Origin: Nocardia sputorum
GTDB taxonomy: Bacteria; Actinomycetota; Actinomycetes; Mycobacteriales; Mycobacteriaceae
Direction of reading: 5' to 3'
DNA: 64,000 bases
NCBI RefSeq assembly: GCF_027924405.1
Contig: NZ_AP026978.1
Coordinates: 6,510,001-6,574,000 of the forward strand
Every line of letters starts with the position of its first letter. Positions within the stretch are counted from its first letter, which is position 1. Positions 1 to 8,784 of this stretch are shown one piece after another. The notes beneath the pieces were generated by a model, which was given only the letters and a program-made list of their open reading frames with translations, had not been told where the DNA came from and searched no databases. A program made the position numbers and the translations under genes.

Positions 1-1169
1 GCCCCGGAGCCGACCAACCGGATCCGGAACCATCCCCAGCCGCGCTCCGGGTCGCGCAACGCCGATTCGACGGTGAGGCACAGCACCGCGCCCGCCACCA
101 AGTCGACGCCGTAGTGGTAGCCGAAGCCGAGCGTGGCGGCGAGCGTGGCCAGCAGCCAGAACGCGCCGCCCCAGCGCAGCCAGCCCGGGGCGGGTTCGCC
201 GTCGCTGTCGCGGCGGGTGTGCAGGAACACCGACAGCGCCCACGCGGTGTGCATCGAGGGCATGCAGTTGCGCGGAACCGCCGCGTCGAACGGCAGCGGC
301 ATCGGGTTCCGGTCGATCGGCGGCACCACCCCGGGCCAGTAGTTGCCCAGTTGCAGCCCGTTGCCGTCCGGCCCGAACGCGAACATCGGCCCCACCACCG
401 GAAAGAGCACGTACACCAAGGGACCGATCAAGCCGAGCACCAGGAAGGTCCGCACCAGGTAGTGCGACGGCCACCGGCCCGACGACGTCACTCGGCGCAG
501 CTGCCACACCGCGACGACGATCGCCGCCACGGGCAGCTCGATGTAGACCCAGTGCAGCACCGCGTAGACCACCGGTCCCATCGCGTCGACCGCCCGGCCG
601 AGCACCCACGACGGATCGCCCAGCGCGTGGTCGGCCAGGATCACGTACTCGTCGAGCACGGTCGGCCTGCCGATCACGGTGACGTGCAGCCAGACGTCGC
701 CGACCTTGGTGGCCAGCACCAGCAGCGCGCCGAGCGCGGCCGCGTGCAGCGCGTCGCGCCGTTCGGCGCCGGACCAGCGCAGCCAGGCCACCAGCGCCAG
801 CCCGGTCAGCACGATCACCGGGCCGTTCCCGATCGCGAACGGCGCTCCCGCCACTAGGCGGACGCCCGCCCACACCACGTCGATGGCCGCCGCGACACCC
901 ACCACGACCAGCCTGCGGCGGGTCGAGATGCCCACCAGCGCGAGGACGAGCCCCGCCCAGGGCACCGACATCGATTTGGGTGTGCCGATGTAGTCCCGCC
1001 CCAAACTCTCCAGGGGGCCTTCGAATCCCTGCCAGAGGGCGACGCCCTGCAACACGATCAGCAGAACCGGCACCGCGGCCACCGCGGCGACGACCCCTAC
1101 CCGAGTTCGCGGCACGCGACGGCGCGATACCGCACTTCCTACTTCGGAACCCGGGTATTCGACAAGCAT
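1..1169 (-). CDS. PAP2-superfamily membrane phosphatase / transferase (3' end outside window)
   Basis: The frame reads through the left edge, so the C-terminus is missing; about 389 residues are visible. It is an integral membrane protein with several hydrophobic segments. The PAP2 signature is visible: RNCMPSMHTAWAL near residue 300 and FGYHYGVDLVAG near residue 350, which match the C2 and C3 catalytic motifs with their histidines and aspartate. The layout resembles the PAP2_3 / inositol-phosphotransferase-like actinobacterial proteins, so phosphatidate phosphatase or lipid head-group transfer are both possible. I chose the ATG at 1169; the Shine-Dalgarno sequence is weak. It lies downstream of the ligase and sodC on the same strand with a 76-bp gap and may be read with them. 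Confidence 0.8.
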   Translation of the reverse strand, partial: MLVEYPGSEVGSAVSRRRVPRTRVGVVAAVAAVPVLLIVLQGVALWQGFEGPLESLGRDYIGTPKSMSVPWAGLVLALVGISTRRRLVVVGVAAAIDVVWAGVRLVAGAPFAIGNGPVIVLTGLALVAWLRWSGAERRDALHAAALGALLVLATKVGDVWLHVTVIGRPTVLDEYVILADHALGDPSWVLGRAVDAMGPVVYAVLHWVYIELPVAAIVVAVWQLRRVTSSGRWPSHYLVRTFLVLGLIGPLVYVLFPVVGPMFAFGPDGNGLQLGNYWPGVVPPIDRNPMPLPFDAAVPRNCMPSMHTAWALSVFLHTRRDSDGEPAPGWLRWGGAFWLLATLAATLGFGYHYGVDLVAGAVLCLTVESALRDPERGWGWFRIRLVGSG

Positions 1170-1245
1170 CCGACCATAGTAAACGGGGGGTGAACGCCGT
1201 CCCCCTGACCAGCTGAACAGCAGCCGACCGCTATCCGGCCGGACG

Positions 1246-2391
1246 CTACTGCTTCAGCTCCTCGACCAGCGCGTCCACCACCGCGACCAGATCGCCCTGC
1301 GACGCCGCCGCGACGCGGCGCTGCCGCTGATAGGACGCCCCGCGCTTGGGGATCTCGGCGACCAGCGCGAGTTCGTCCGCGCAGCCCAGGCGCGCCGCCG
1401 TCGGCTCCAACCGGTTCAGCAGATCGTCCAGGTCGTCGGTGACCAAACGCTCGTTGCTGTCGGCGTCGGTGATGATGATCGCGTCCAGCCCGTAACGGGC
1501 GGCGCGCCACTTGTTCTCCTGCACGTGCCACGGCGGCAGGGTGGGCAGGTCCTCGCCGTTCTCGACGCGGTGATCGAGGTCGACGATCAGGCAATGGATG
1601 AGGGCGGCCAGCGCCGCCAGTTCGGTGCGCGTGGAGATGCCGTCGCAGACCCGCACCTCGATGGTGCCCCACTTGGGCGCCGGGCGGATGTCCCAGTGCA
1701 TGCCGCCCAGCTGCGTGAACACGCCCGTCTTGACCTCGTCGTGCACGAAATGCTCGAACTGGGTCCAGTTCTCGAACTGGAACGGCAGGCCCGCGGTCGG
1801 CAGCTGCTGGAACATCAGCGTCCGGTTGCTGGCATACCCGGTATCCGACCCGGACCACATCGGCGAACCCGCCGACAGCGCGAGCAGATGCGGATACGAC
1901 AGCAGCAAGGAGTTGAGGATCGGAAACACCTTGTCGCGGTGGGAGACCCCGACGTGCACGTGCACACCCCAGATCATCATCTGGCGGCCCCACCACTGCG
2001 TGCGCTCGATCAACTCGTCGTAGTGCTCCGACCGGGTCAGTTGCTGGGCCGACCACTGCGCGAACGGATGGGTTCCCGCGCAGAACAAGTCGACGCCCAA
2101 GGGGTCGGCCGCGCGCCGCACCGTGTTCATGGTGCCGGTCAGGTCCTCCACCGCCGCGCCGACGGTCTCGTGCACACCGGTGACGAGTTCGACGGTATTA
2201 CGCAGCAACTCCTTGGTGACCTGCGGCGTGCCGTCGTGGGCGCGCAGCTCACCGAGGGAATCGAACACCGCCGCAGCGGTATTCGACAGGTCGCGGGTCA
2301 CCTTGTCCACCAAGGCGATCTCCCATTCGACCCCGATGGTGGGCCGGGGCGAACCTTCGAAGGGAACGTGCTCGATTCCTGCCCCGGCCAT
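1246..2391 (-). CDS. carboxylate-amine ligase, YbdK/GCS2 family
   Basis: A 381-residue protein of the glutamate-cysteine ligase type 2 (YbdK) family, which makes ATP-dependent gamma-glutamyl amide bonds in the cytoplasm. Visible family features are TIGVEWEIALVD at residues 18-29 (metal/ATP-binding acidic residues), GVHVHVGV at 142-149, and RPAPKWGTIEVRVCD around 235-250. The length matches the family. Mycothiol producers do not depend on glutathione, so the true substrate is uncertain. It starts 12 bp after sodC on the same strand, the same pairing as in mycobacteria (Rv0432-Rv0433, from memory), so the two are probably co-transcribed. Confidence 0.9.
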   Translation of the reverse strand: MAGAGIEHVPFEGSPRPTIGVEWEIALVDKVTRDLSNTAAAVFDSLGELRAHDGTPQVTKELLRNTVELVTGVHETVGAAVEDLTGTMNTVRRAADPLGVDLFCAGTHPFAQWSAQQLTRSEHYDELIERTQWWGRQMMIWGVHVHVGVSHRDKVFPILNSLLLSYPHLLALSAGSPMWSGSDTGYASNRTLMFQQLPTAGLPFQFENWTQFEHFVHDEVKTGVFTQLGGMHWDIRPAPKWGTIEVRVCDGISTRTELAALAALIHCLIVDLDHRVENGEDLPTLPPWHVQENKWRAARYGLDAIIITDADSNERLVTDDLDDLLNRLEPTAARLGCADELALVAEIPKRGASYQRQRRVAAASQGDLVAVVDALVEELKQ

Positions 2392-2403
2392 ATGCCACCC
2401 GCG

Positions 2404-3087
2404 CTACTGGATCACGCCACAGGCGACACGGCCACCCGCGTCGCCCGTCGCTAGGGTCGACTCATCGGGACCCGCGACGCCGTCGGCGCGGGAATAACGG
2501 TTGGGGATGTTGCCGAAGTTGTCGGCGTCGGCGTGGATGATCAGGGCCTTGCCCTTGACGTCGTCCAGCGTCACCGCGTCGGTGGTGGTGACCAGCTTGG
2601 CCACGCCGTCGCCGCGCACCTCCAGCGAGGTCAGATCGCCGCTGGCCGGATGCGCGTTGGCGCTGCCGACCTGCAGATGGCCACCGGCGGACAAGAAGTC
2701 GCCCGCCGGGCCGCCGGTCGGCGCGACGGAGTTCGGCTCGCACTTGCCTACCTGGTGCACGTGCAGGCCGTGGAAGCCGGGACGCAGCCCGTGCGCCTCG
2801 ACGGTGATCTGCAGGTGGTTGCCGTCCTTGGCGAAGTTCGCGGTGCCGACCGACGCGCCCGAGGGGTCCTTCAACTGCACGTTCACCCCCTCCTCGGTGT
2901 GCGGGGTGCCGTGCTCGGTGCTCGACCGACCGGCCGGGGCGGGGGACCCGGTCCACACCGGCGGGGTGGTTCCCTGGACGTCACTCGACTCCTGGCTGTT
3001 CGAGCAGGCGGCGAGGCCGAACACCGCGACCGCGAGCACCGGGGTCACAGTCCGCCAGGACGGGCGTCGAGTTGTGGACGGGGCCAT
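2404..3087 (-). CDS. sodC: superoxide dismutase [Cu-Zn], lipoprotein
   Basis: A 227-residue exported Cu/Zn superoxide dismutase. Residues 1-28 form a lipoprotein signal ending in the lipobox LAAC (Cys28), so the enzyme should be anchored outside the membrane. It dismutates superoxide to peroxide and oxygen. Copper-ligand motifs are present: GFHGLHVHQVG at 104-114 and a later GGH with nearby His and Asp residues; the C-terminal stretch RVACGVI carries the second Cys of the conserved disulphide. A clean Shine-Dalgarno (AAGGAG) precedes the ATG. Two copies of a 10-bp direct repeat sit just upstream and may be an operator. The next gene in the unit is the YbdK-type ligase. Confidence 0.95.
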   Translation of the reverse strand: MAPSTTRRPSWRTVTPVLAVAVFGLAACSNSQESSDVQGTTPPVWTGSPAPAGRSSTEHGTPHTEEGVNVQLKDPSGASVGTANFAKDGNHLQITVEAHGLRPGFHGLHVHQVGKCEPNSVAPTGGPAGDFLSAGGHLQVGSANAHPASGDLTSLEVRGDGVAKLVTTTDAVTLDDVKGKALIIHADADNFGNIPNRYSRADGVAGPDESTLATGDAGGRVACGVIQ

Positions 3088-3098
3088 CGGGGAACTCC

Positions 3099-3123
3099 TT
3101 TACGAGTACCGAGTTTACGAGTA
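3099..3123 (-). promoter_or_regulatory. direct repeat upstream of sodC, possible operator
   Basis: TACTCGTAAA occurs twice on the minus strand, 15 bp apart start to start (3099-3108 and 3114-3123), immediately upstream of and touching the sodC ribosome-binding site. Spacing of about 1.5 helical turns would suit a tandem protein site. The identity of any regulator is unknown. Confidence 0.35.
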
Positions 3124-3248
3124 AAGCTGGGTGGACACGTTCGTTACCGGACAAGATGATGCCACGCCGCGCCGCCGCGCCCCCGACAGGGCGGCGTGCC
3201 CTCACCTCACGTTCGCCGGTCCGCGCGTACGAACAGCGGCTACACGGG

Positions 3249-3809
3249 TCAGTTACCCGTGACGATCACGGTTACACCCGGTCCGGTGTCCCCGATTGCG
3301 TCCGATTTGGGTGCCACCGCCGCGCCGAGATCGTCCGCGATGGCCTGTGCCGCTTCCTTGTCGCCAGCCGAATTGCCGTAGTAGACAGTGGTTTTCGCGA
3401 TATTCGAGCCGGGGTAGTTGCCCGTTTCCGCGATGGTCCACCCGTCCGCCGCGAGCTGACCGGCCGTCTTGGCCGCGAGCCCGGCCACCATACTGTTGTT
3501 GAGCACGCGAACCGGGACCGAACGGGCCGCCGCGGACGTGGTCGGCGCGGCCGTGGTGGTCGGCGTCACCGCGGCGGACGAGGCCGCTGCCGAGGTCGGC
3601 GCCTTGGGCGCGGTGGTGCTCGCCGGGACCTGCGGCGCGGCGGTCGCGCTGGAGGTCGGCGAATCGCTGGTTCCCGAGGCGTCGGTGTCGGCGTCGGAAC
3701 TCGACAGCGACATCGCGCCGAGACCGGCGAAGACGATGGCCAACGCGATCAGCACCATCGCCAGGGCGCGCAACGGTGGCCCACCGGAGGTGGGATTCGG
3801 GTAGCTCAC
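3249..3809 (-). CDS. LytR_C-domain membrane protein
   Basis: A 186-residue protein with a short cytoplasmic N-terminus, one transmembrane helix (about residues 14-36, AMVLIALAIVFAGLGAM), a Ser/Thr/Ala-rich extracytoplasmic linker, and a C-terminal LytR_C domain (about 95-185; VPVRVLNNSMVAGLAAKTA and later VTVIVTGN). LytR_C domains are found at the C-termini of LCP cell-wall glycopolymer ligases and as stand-alone proteins of unclear role in the envelope. Position matches the mycobacterial Rv0431 gene between the DUF3263 gene and sodC. The gap of 161 bp to sodC suggests a separate transcript or a readthrough. Confidence 0.8.
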   Translation of the reverse strand: MSYPNPTSGGPPLRALAMVLIALAIVFAGLGAMSLSSSDADTDASGTSDSPTSSATAAPQVPASTTAPKAPTSAAASSAAVTPTTTAAPTTSAAARSVPVRVLNNSMVAGLAAKTAGQLAADGWTIAETGNYPGSNIAKTTVYYGNSAGDKEAAQAIADDLGAAVAPKSDAIGDTGPGVTVIVTGN

Positions 3810-3857
3810 CCTCGCGAGCCTAGTCGCACCGAGCGGGTCCGGGTCCGCATCGCCGGG

Positions 3858-4211
3858 TCAGACCTGGAATCCCAGCCGGCGCGCCGCACGCGCCTTCTGC
3901 CTGCTCGCGCGCAGCCTGCGCAGCCGCTTCACCAGCATCGGATCGGCGGCCAGCGCCTCGGGCCGGTCGACCACCGCGTTCAGCACCTGGTAGTACCGCG
4001 TCGGTGACATGGCGAACAGCTCGCGGATCGCCTCTTCCTTCGCGCCCGCGTACTTCCACCACTGGCGCTCGAAGGCCAGGATGTCGAGTTCGCGGCGGCT
4101 CAGTCCGGCGTCGTCGGCCTGTCCGGCCGCGGCGTGTCCCGTCGTGACCTCTTCGCTCGCGGAAAGGCCGTCCTGGCTCTCGGAAAGATTCCGTGCCGCT
4201 GCGCCGTCCAT
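3858..4211 (-). CDS. DUF3263 protein
   Basis: A 117-residue protein. The last 80 residues match the DUF3263 family: SRRELDILAFERQWWKY, then AMSPTRYYQVLNAV and a basic tail (RLRRLRASRQKARAARR). The arrangement of short helices followed by Arg/Lys-rich sequence looks like a small nucleic-acid-binding protein, but the function is unknown. The ATG at 4211 is preceded by GAGGGAG, a good ribosome-binding site. It is divergent from def and has the same neighbours as mycobacterial Rv0430. Confidence 0.8.
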   Translation of the reverse strand: MDGAAARNLSESQDGLSASEEVTTGHAAAGQADDAGLSRRELDILAFERQWWKYAGAKEEAIRELFAMSPTRYYQVLNAVVDRPEALAADPMLVKRLRRLRASRQKARAARRLGFQV

Positions 4212-4370
4212 CTCGCTCCCTCGCCGAGTGACCACCAGACGAAAATGGTGCTTGTACGTCGCGGAACATTCAACCACGCGCGCCGGGAATCGCCCGGGCC
4301 GCGGCGCGGCGTGTTCCCTACCTGCCGGTAGTTCCCGGCACCCGGGGCGGGGTGACGTGGCGCGCACGGC

Positions 4371-4382
4371 AATAATTGGCGC
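4371..4382 (+). promoter_or_regulatory. predicted leaderless promoter of def
   Basis: AATAAT (4371-4376) differs from TATAAT at one base and lies exactly at -12 to -7 from the A of the def ATG. No Shine-Dalgarno sequence precedes the start. This geometry predicts transcription starting at the start codon. Confidence 0.55.
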
Positions 4383-4973
4383 ATGGCAATCCTCCCGATC
4401 GTGATCGTCGGCGACCCGGTTCTGCACAACCCGACCGAGCGGGTCACGCAATCGCCGGAGGAATTGGCTCCGCTCATCGCGGACATGTACGAGACGCTCG
4501 AGGCGGCGCACGGCGTGGGCCTCGCGGCCAACCAAGTCGGCGTTCCGCTGCGCCTGTTCGTCTACGACTGCCCCGACCTGGGCGCGGACGGCGCCGCCAC
4601 CCGCCGCCGCGGGGTGGTGGTCAACCCGGTGCTGGAGACCTCGGAGCTCCCGGAGACCATGCCCGACCCGGACGACGACGAGGAGGGTTGTCTGTCGGTT
4701 CCCGGCGAGCAGTTCCCCACCGGCCGCGCCGAGTGGGCGAAGGTGACCGGCACCGACGAGCGCGGCGAGCCGATCGAGGTGGAGGGCAAGGGCTTCTTCG
4801 CGCGCATGCTGCAGCACGAGGTCGGGCACCTGGACGGGTTCCTCTACGTGGACGTACTGATCGGCCGCAACGCGCGCGCCGCCAAGAAGGCGATCAAACG
4901 CAACGGCTGGGGCACACCGGGCCTGACCTGGCTGCCGGGCACCGATCCCGATCCGTTCGGGCATGACGACTGA
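4383..4973 (+). CDS. def: peptide deformylase
   Basis: A 196-residue peptide deformylase, the metalloenzyme that removes the formyl group from nascent N-terminal methionine. All three family motifs are present: [10 protein letters not shown] (44-53), EGCLSVPG with the metal-ligand Cys103, and QHEVGHLDG with HEVGH at 145-149 supplying two histidines and the catalytic Glu. The actinobacterial variant has Gly in place of the usual Asp in HExxH context. The downstream acetyltransferase overlaps its 3' end by 11 bp, so the two are translationally coupled. The start is probably leaderless (AATAAT at -12). Confidence 0.95.
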   Translation: MAILPIVIVGDPVLHNPTERVTQSPEELAPLIADMYETLEAAHGVGLAANQVGVPLRLFVYDCPDLGADGAATRRRGVVVNPVLETSELPETMPDPDDDEEGCLSVPGEQFPTGRAEWAKVTGTDERGEPIEVEGKGFFARMLQHEVGHLDGFLYVDVLIGRNARAAKKAIKRNGWGTPGLTWLPGTDPDPFGHDD

Positions 4974-5970
4974 CCCCGCCGCCGGTCTGCCCGATATCCC
5001 GCTCGGCCGCCGCGTGGTGCTGCGCTATCAGCTGCCCGCGGGTTATCCCCAACCGCTGACCGACGTGATCGGCGAGCTCGTCTCCTTGGACCCGCCGACC
5101 GTGCGCGGCGCCGACGGCACGGTCGTCTCGGTGGCGCCGGAGCGCGTGGTCGCGCTGAAGGCCCTGGGCCCCAGGCCGATTCGCACGAAGGAGATCCGCG
5201 CGCTGGAGGCCGCGGCCGCCTATGGCTGGCCGGGCGTCGAGCACGCGTGGATCGACGGCTGGCTGGCACGCGCGGGTCACGGATACACGGGGCGCGCGAA
5301 TTCGGCTGTGCCGCTCGGCAGCTCGGACGGGCCCGCCGCCGTCTCCGCGGAGACGCTGCGCCGGATCGGCGAGTGGTACACCGCGCACGGCCTGCCCGTG
5401 CAGCTCGCGCTGCCCGATCGGCTGGCCCCCGTGCCGCCCGGCTGGCACAGCTGGCGGGAGACGCTGATGCTGGCCATCGATATCGACAATTTCGTTCTGC
5501 CGCAGGGCCCTTCGATGGTGCGGATCGCGCCCGCGCCGGACCACGACTGGCTGGGGATGCACCGCTACGGCGGCGAAGATCCTGCCGCTCGCCCGATTTC
5601 CGTTCCCGCGCCGGATCCCGAGGTGCTGACCGCGGTCCTGGACGGTGAACTGGGCTTCGCCTCGCTCGGCCTGCCGCGCCCCATCGCGATCGGCCGCGGC
5701 GCGCTCACCACCGCCCCGGACGGACGACGCTGGATCGGCCTCACCTGCGTGGCCGTCGCCGCCGCGCACCGCAGGCACGGGCTCGGTTCGCTGGTCTGCG
5801 CCGAGCTGGTGCGCTGGGGTCACGACCGCGGCGCGACGCACGCGTATCTCCAGGTGGAGGCGGCCAACGAGGCGGCCGTCGCGATGTACCGCGAACTGGG
5901 TTTCGTCGATCACCACGCCTACCGCTACGCCGCGCCCGAACCCCTCGCCGGGCCCGGCGGACTGCGGTAG
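4963..5970 (+). CDS. GNAT-family N-acetyltransferase
   Basis: A 335-residue protein. The C-terminal third holds a GNAT fold: [18 protein letters not shown] around residues 262-280 gives the acetyl-CoA-binding R/QxxGxG/A signature, followed by [20 protein letters not shown], the conserved last strand and helix. The N-terminal part begins with a short SH3-like segment ([11 protein letters not shown], residues 12-22) and then sequence of unknown function. The gene overlaps def by 11 bp and is followed by exonuclease III, the same order as Rv0429c-Rv0428c-Rv0427c in mycobacteria. Its acceptor is unknown. Confidence 0.85.
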   Translation: MTTDPAAGLPDIPLGRRVVLRYQLPAGYPQPLTDVIGELVSLDPPTVRGADGTVVSVAPERVVALKALGPRPIRTKEIRALEAAAAYGWPGVEHAWIDGWLARAGHGYTGRANSAVPLGSSDGPAAVSAETLRRIGEWYTAHGLPVQLALPDRLAPVPPGWHSWRETLMLAIDIDNFVLPQGPSMVRIAPAPDHDWLGMHRYGGEDPAARPISVPAPDPEVLTAVLDGELGFASLGLPRPIAIGRGALTTAPDGRRWIGLTCVAVAAAHRRHGLGSLVCAELVRWGHDRGATHAYLQVEAANEAAVAMYRELGFVDHHAYRYAAPEPLAGPGGLR

Positions 5971-6002
5971 AACAGACCTGTCACCCGCGAAGGAAGGCCG
6001 CA

Positions 6003-6833
6003 GTGCGTCTCGCCACCTGGAATGTCAACTCGATCCGCTCCCGGCTCGACCGTGTCGCGGACTGGCTCGATCGCCAGGACATCGACGTGCTGGCCATCCA
6101 GGAGACCAAGTGCCGTGACGACCAGTTCCCGTTCGAGCGCTTCGACGAGCTGGGCTACGAGGTCGCCCATCTGGGGATCAACCAGTGGAACGGGGTGGCG
6201 ATCGTCTCCCGGGTCGGTCTCGCCGATGTCGAGTTCGCCTTCCCGGACCAGCCCGGTTTCGACAAGGACGCGGGCGAGTCGCTGATCAGCACGCCGGTCG
6301 TCGAGTCCCGCGCGATCGGCGCCACCTGCGGTGGCGTGCGGGTGTGGAGCCTGTACGTGCCCAACGGCCGCACCCTGGGCGACCCGCACTACGCCTACAA
6401 GCTGGAATGGCTGGCCGCGCTGCGGGACAACGGCGCGCGCTGGCTGGCCGAGGACCCGCAGGCCAAGATCGCGCTGGTGGGCGACTGGAACATCGCCCCG
6501 ACCGACGACGATGTGTGGTCCGTGGAGTACTTCGCCGACAAGACGCACACGTCGCAGCCGGAACGCGCGGCCTTCCAGGCCGTCGTGGACGCCGGATACG
6601 CGGATGTCATGCGCCCGTTCGCGCCGGGACCGGGCGTTTACACCTATTGGGATTACACCCAGCTGCGCTTCCCGCGTAAAGAGGGGATGCGCATCGATTT
6701 CATCCTCGCTTCCCCCGCGCTCGCCGCCACCGTGACGGACGCCATGGTCGATCGTGAGGCGCGAAAGGGCAAGGGCGCCAGCGACCACGCTCCGGTGATC
6801 GCCGAATTCGCCGACGAACCCGGGCGCTCGTGA
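6003..6833 (+). CDS. xthA: exodeoxyribonuclease III / AP endonuclease
   Basis: A 276-residue exonuclease III of the EEP nuclease superfamily, acting in base-excision repair by cutting at abasic sites and trimming 3' ends. Key motifs: TWNVNSIRSRL at the N-terminus, LAIQETK (metal-binding Glu), GDWNIAPTDDDVW (catalytic Asp/Asn), and GASDHAPVIAEF (catalytic Asp-His) near the C-terminus. Translation starts at GTG 6003 after GAAGGAAGG. The stop codon overlaps the GTG of the following TetR gene by 4 bp, indicating coupling. Confidence 0.95.
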   Translation: MRLATWNVNSIRSRLDRVADWLDRQDIDVLAIQETKCRDDQFPFERFDELGYEVAHLGINQWNGVAIVSRVGLADVEFAFPDQPGFDKDAGESLISTPVVESRAIGATCGGVRVWSLYVPNGRTLGDPHYAYKLEWLAALRDNGARWLAEDPQAKIALVGDWNIAPTDDDVWSVEYFADKTHTSQPERAAFQAVVDAGYADVMRPFAPGPGVYTYWDYTQLRFPRKEGMRIDFILASPALAATVTDAMVDREARKGKGASDHAPVIAEFADEPGRS

Positions 6834-7522
6834 CGCGCCCGGCACAGCCGCCTTTCCCGCGCCGCAGCAGCGGAAACCGGCCGGCCGGCGCCCGGCTCGG
6901 CGTGAACGGCGACGCGGGACAACGGCAGCGGGCGCAGCATCTCGGCCCGGAGCGCCGCCGCCCGCAGGTGCTCGACGCCGCGCTCGCCATCGCCGTGGAG
7001 CACGGCATCGCCGCGGTCACCATGGCCGCGATCGCGGAGCGGATGAACGTGACCAGGCCGGTGGTCTACGCCTGCTTCGCCGATCGGGTCGAGCTGATCG
7101 AGGCGCTGATCCAGCGCGAGGAAGGCTACCTGGTCAGCGGCGTGCTGGAGGTGGTGACGCCGCGGGACGTGGACGCGGACGAGACCGTGTTCGTCGAGGG
7201 ATTCCGCGCGCTGCTGACGAAGGCCGCGAGCAGGCCCGACGCCTGGCGGCTGGTCTACGGGAACCCCGACCCCGCCGTGGCGAAGTCGTTCGGGCGCGGC
7301 CGCGCGCTCGTGGTCGAGCGCTGTGCCAAGCTCCTACGCCCGACGTTGCGCGCCTGGGGCACCGCCGACGCCGAGCGCAAGCTGCCGGTGCTGGTGGAGC
7401 AGTGGGTGTCCGCGGGCGAGGGCGCCGTGCGCGCGCTGCTCGCGGACCAGGACGGCTGGACACCGGCGGATCTCGGCGCGTTCGTCGGGGCCGCGGTCTA
7501 CCGCGCCCTGCGAAACGCCTGA
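6830..7522 (+). CDS. TetR-family transcriptional regulator
   Basis: A 230-residue regulator with a long basic N-terminal tail (about 40 residues) before the TetR helix-turn-helix (TMAAIAERMNVTRPVVYACF, about residues 64-83). The ligand-binding half is unremarkable. It starts with GTG overlapping the xthA stop codon (GTGA), so it is expressed with xthA, but it may control genes elsewhere or the hmgA-fahA unit that starts 65 bp downstream. No palindrome was obvious in that gap. Confidence 0.85.
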   Translation: MTRPAQPPFPRRSSGNRPAGARLGVNGDAGQRQRAQHLGPERRRPQVLDAALAIAVEHGIAAVTMAAIAERMNVTRPVVYACFADRVELIEALIQREEGYLVSGVLEVVTPRDVDADETVFVEGFRALLTKAASRPDAWRLVYGNPDPAVAKSFGRGRALVVERCAKLLRPTLRAWGTADAERKLPVLVEQWVSAGEGAVRALLADQDGWTPADLGAFVGAAVYRALRNA

Positions 7523-7587
7523 TAGACGATCCGGCCGCACTACGATGGTGATCAACTATCCGACCACGGGCTGGCGGAGGAACGGTC

Positions 7588-8784
7588 ATGGCGTTCTATC
7601 GGCAAGTGGGTGCGGTACCGCCGAAGCGGCACACCCAGCATCGTGACGAGCAAGGCCGGCTCTACTACGAGGAGCTGATGGGCGAGGAGGGCTTCTCCGG
7701 CGACTCCTCGCTGCTCTATCACCGCGGCCTGCCGCCCGCGCTGGTCGATTCGACGGTCTGGGAGTTGCCCGACCAGCGGACCACGCCGAATCATCCACTG
7801 CGCCACCGCCATCTGCGGCTGCACGCCCTGTTCCCCGGCGACACCCCGGCCGAGACCGATCCGGTCACCGGGCGGCGCCTGCTGCTCGGCAACGCGGATG
7901 TGCGCATCTCCTACGTCGTCGCCAAGGGCGGATCGCCGTTGTACCGCAACGCGATCGGCGACGAACTGGTGTACGTGGAGTCCGGCGCGGCGGTGGTGGA
8001 GACCGTGTTCGGCGCGCTGCCCGCGCGTCAGGGTGATCAGGTCCTCATTCCGCGTGCGACCACGCACCGCTGGCGGCCCACCGGACCGGATGCCCTGCGC
8101 GCGTATGTGATCGAGGCGACCGGGCACATCACGCCGCCGAAGCGCTACCTGTCGAAGTTCGGCCAGCTGCTCGAGCACGCCCCGTATTGCGAGCGCGACC
8201 TGCACGGACCGACCGAGCCGCTCACCACGACCGGCGCCGACGTGGAGGTGCTGGTCAAGCACCGGCCCGGCGGACAGGTCGTCGGCACCCGGATGGTCTA
8301 TGCCAGCCATCCGTTCGACGTGGTCGGCTGGGACGGCTGCCTGTACCCGTTGACCTTCAATATCGCCGACTTCGAGCCGATCACCGGCCGCATCCATCAG
8401 CCGCCGCCCGTCCATCAGGCATTCGAGGGCGGCAACTTCGTCGTCTGCAATTTCGTGCCGCGCAAAGTGGACTATCACCCGCTGTCGATCCCCGTGCCGT
8501 ACTACCACTCCAACGTCGACTCCGACGAAGTGATGTTCTATTGCGGCGGGAACTACGAGGCGCGCAAGGGCTCCGGGATCGCCCAGGGTTCGGTGTCGGT
8601 GCATCCCGGCGGCTACGCGCACGGCCCGCAACCCGGCGCCTACGAGAACAGCATCGGCATCGAGTACTTCGACGAGCTGGCCGTCATGGTGGACACCTTC
8701 CGCCCGCTGGAACTCGGCGAGGGTGCGCTGGCCTGCGAAGACACCACCTACGCGTGGACCTGGTCCGGGCGGGGCCCCGAGTGA
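7588..8784 (+). CDS. hmgA: homogentisate 1,2-dioxygenase
   Basis: A 398-residue iron(II) dioxygenase that opens the homogentisate ring to maleylacetoacetate in tyrosine and phenylalanine catabolism. Typical stretches are GNFVVCNFVPRKVDYHP, PYYHSNVDSDEVMFY (iron-ligand His and Glu) and HPGGYAHGPQPGAYE (second His). The start is well supported by GGAGG upstream. The next gene, fumarylacetoacetase, overlaps by 4 bp, so the pair forms an operon for the last steps of the pathway. No maleylacetoacetate isomerase gene is adjacent; mycothiol-based or other isomerases must act from elsewhere. Confidence 0.93.
   Translation: MAFYRQVGAVPPKRHTQHRDEQGRLYYEELMGEEGFSGDSSLLYHRGLPPALVDSTVWELPDQRTTPNHPLRHRHLRLHALFPGDTPAETDPVTGRRLLLGNADVRISYVVAKGGSPLYRNAIGDELVYVESGAAVVETVFGALPARQGDQVLIPRATTHRWRPTGPDALRAYVIEATGHITPPKRYLSKFGQLLEHAPYCERDLHGPTEPLTTTGADVEVLVKHRPGGQVVGTRMVYASHPFDVVGWDGCLYPLTFNIADFEPITGRIHQPPPVHQAFEGGNFVVCNFVPRKVDYHPLSIPVPYYHSNVDSDEVMFYCGGNYEARKGSGIAQGSVSVHPGGYAHGPQPGAYENSIGIEYFDELAVMVDTFRPLELGEGALACEDTTYAWTWSGRGPE

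Noticed and set aside
8187..8780. N-terminal extension of fumarylacetoacetase overlapping hmgA
   Set aside because: The frame is open, but family similarity begins only after GTG 8781, which also overlaps the hmgA stop in the usual coupled manner.
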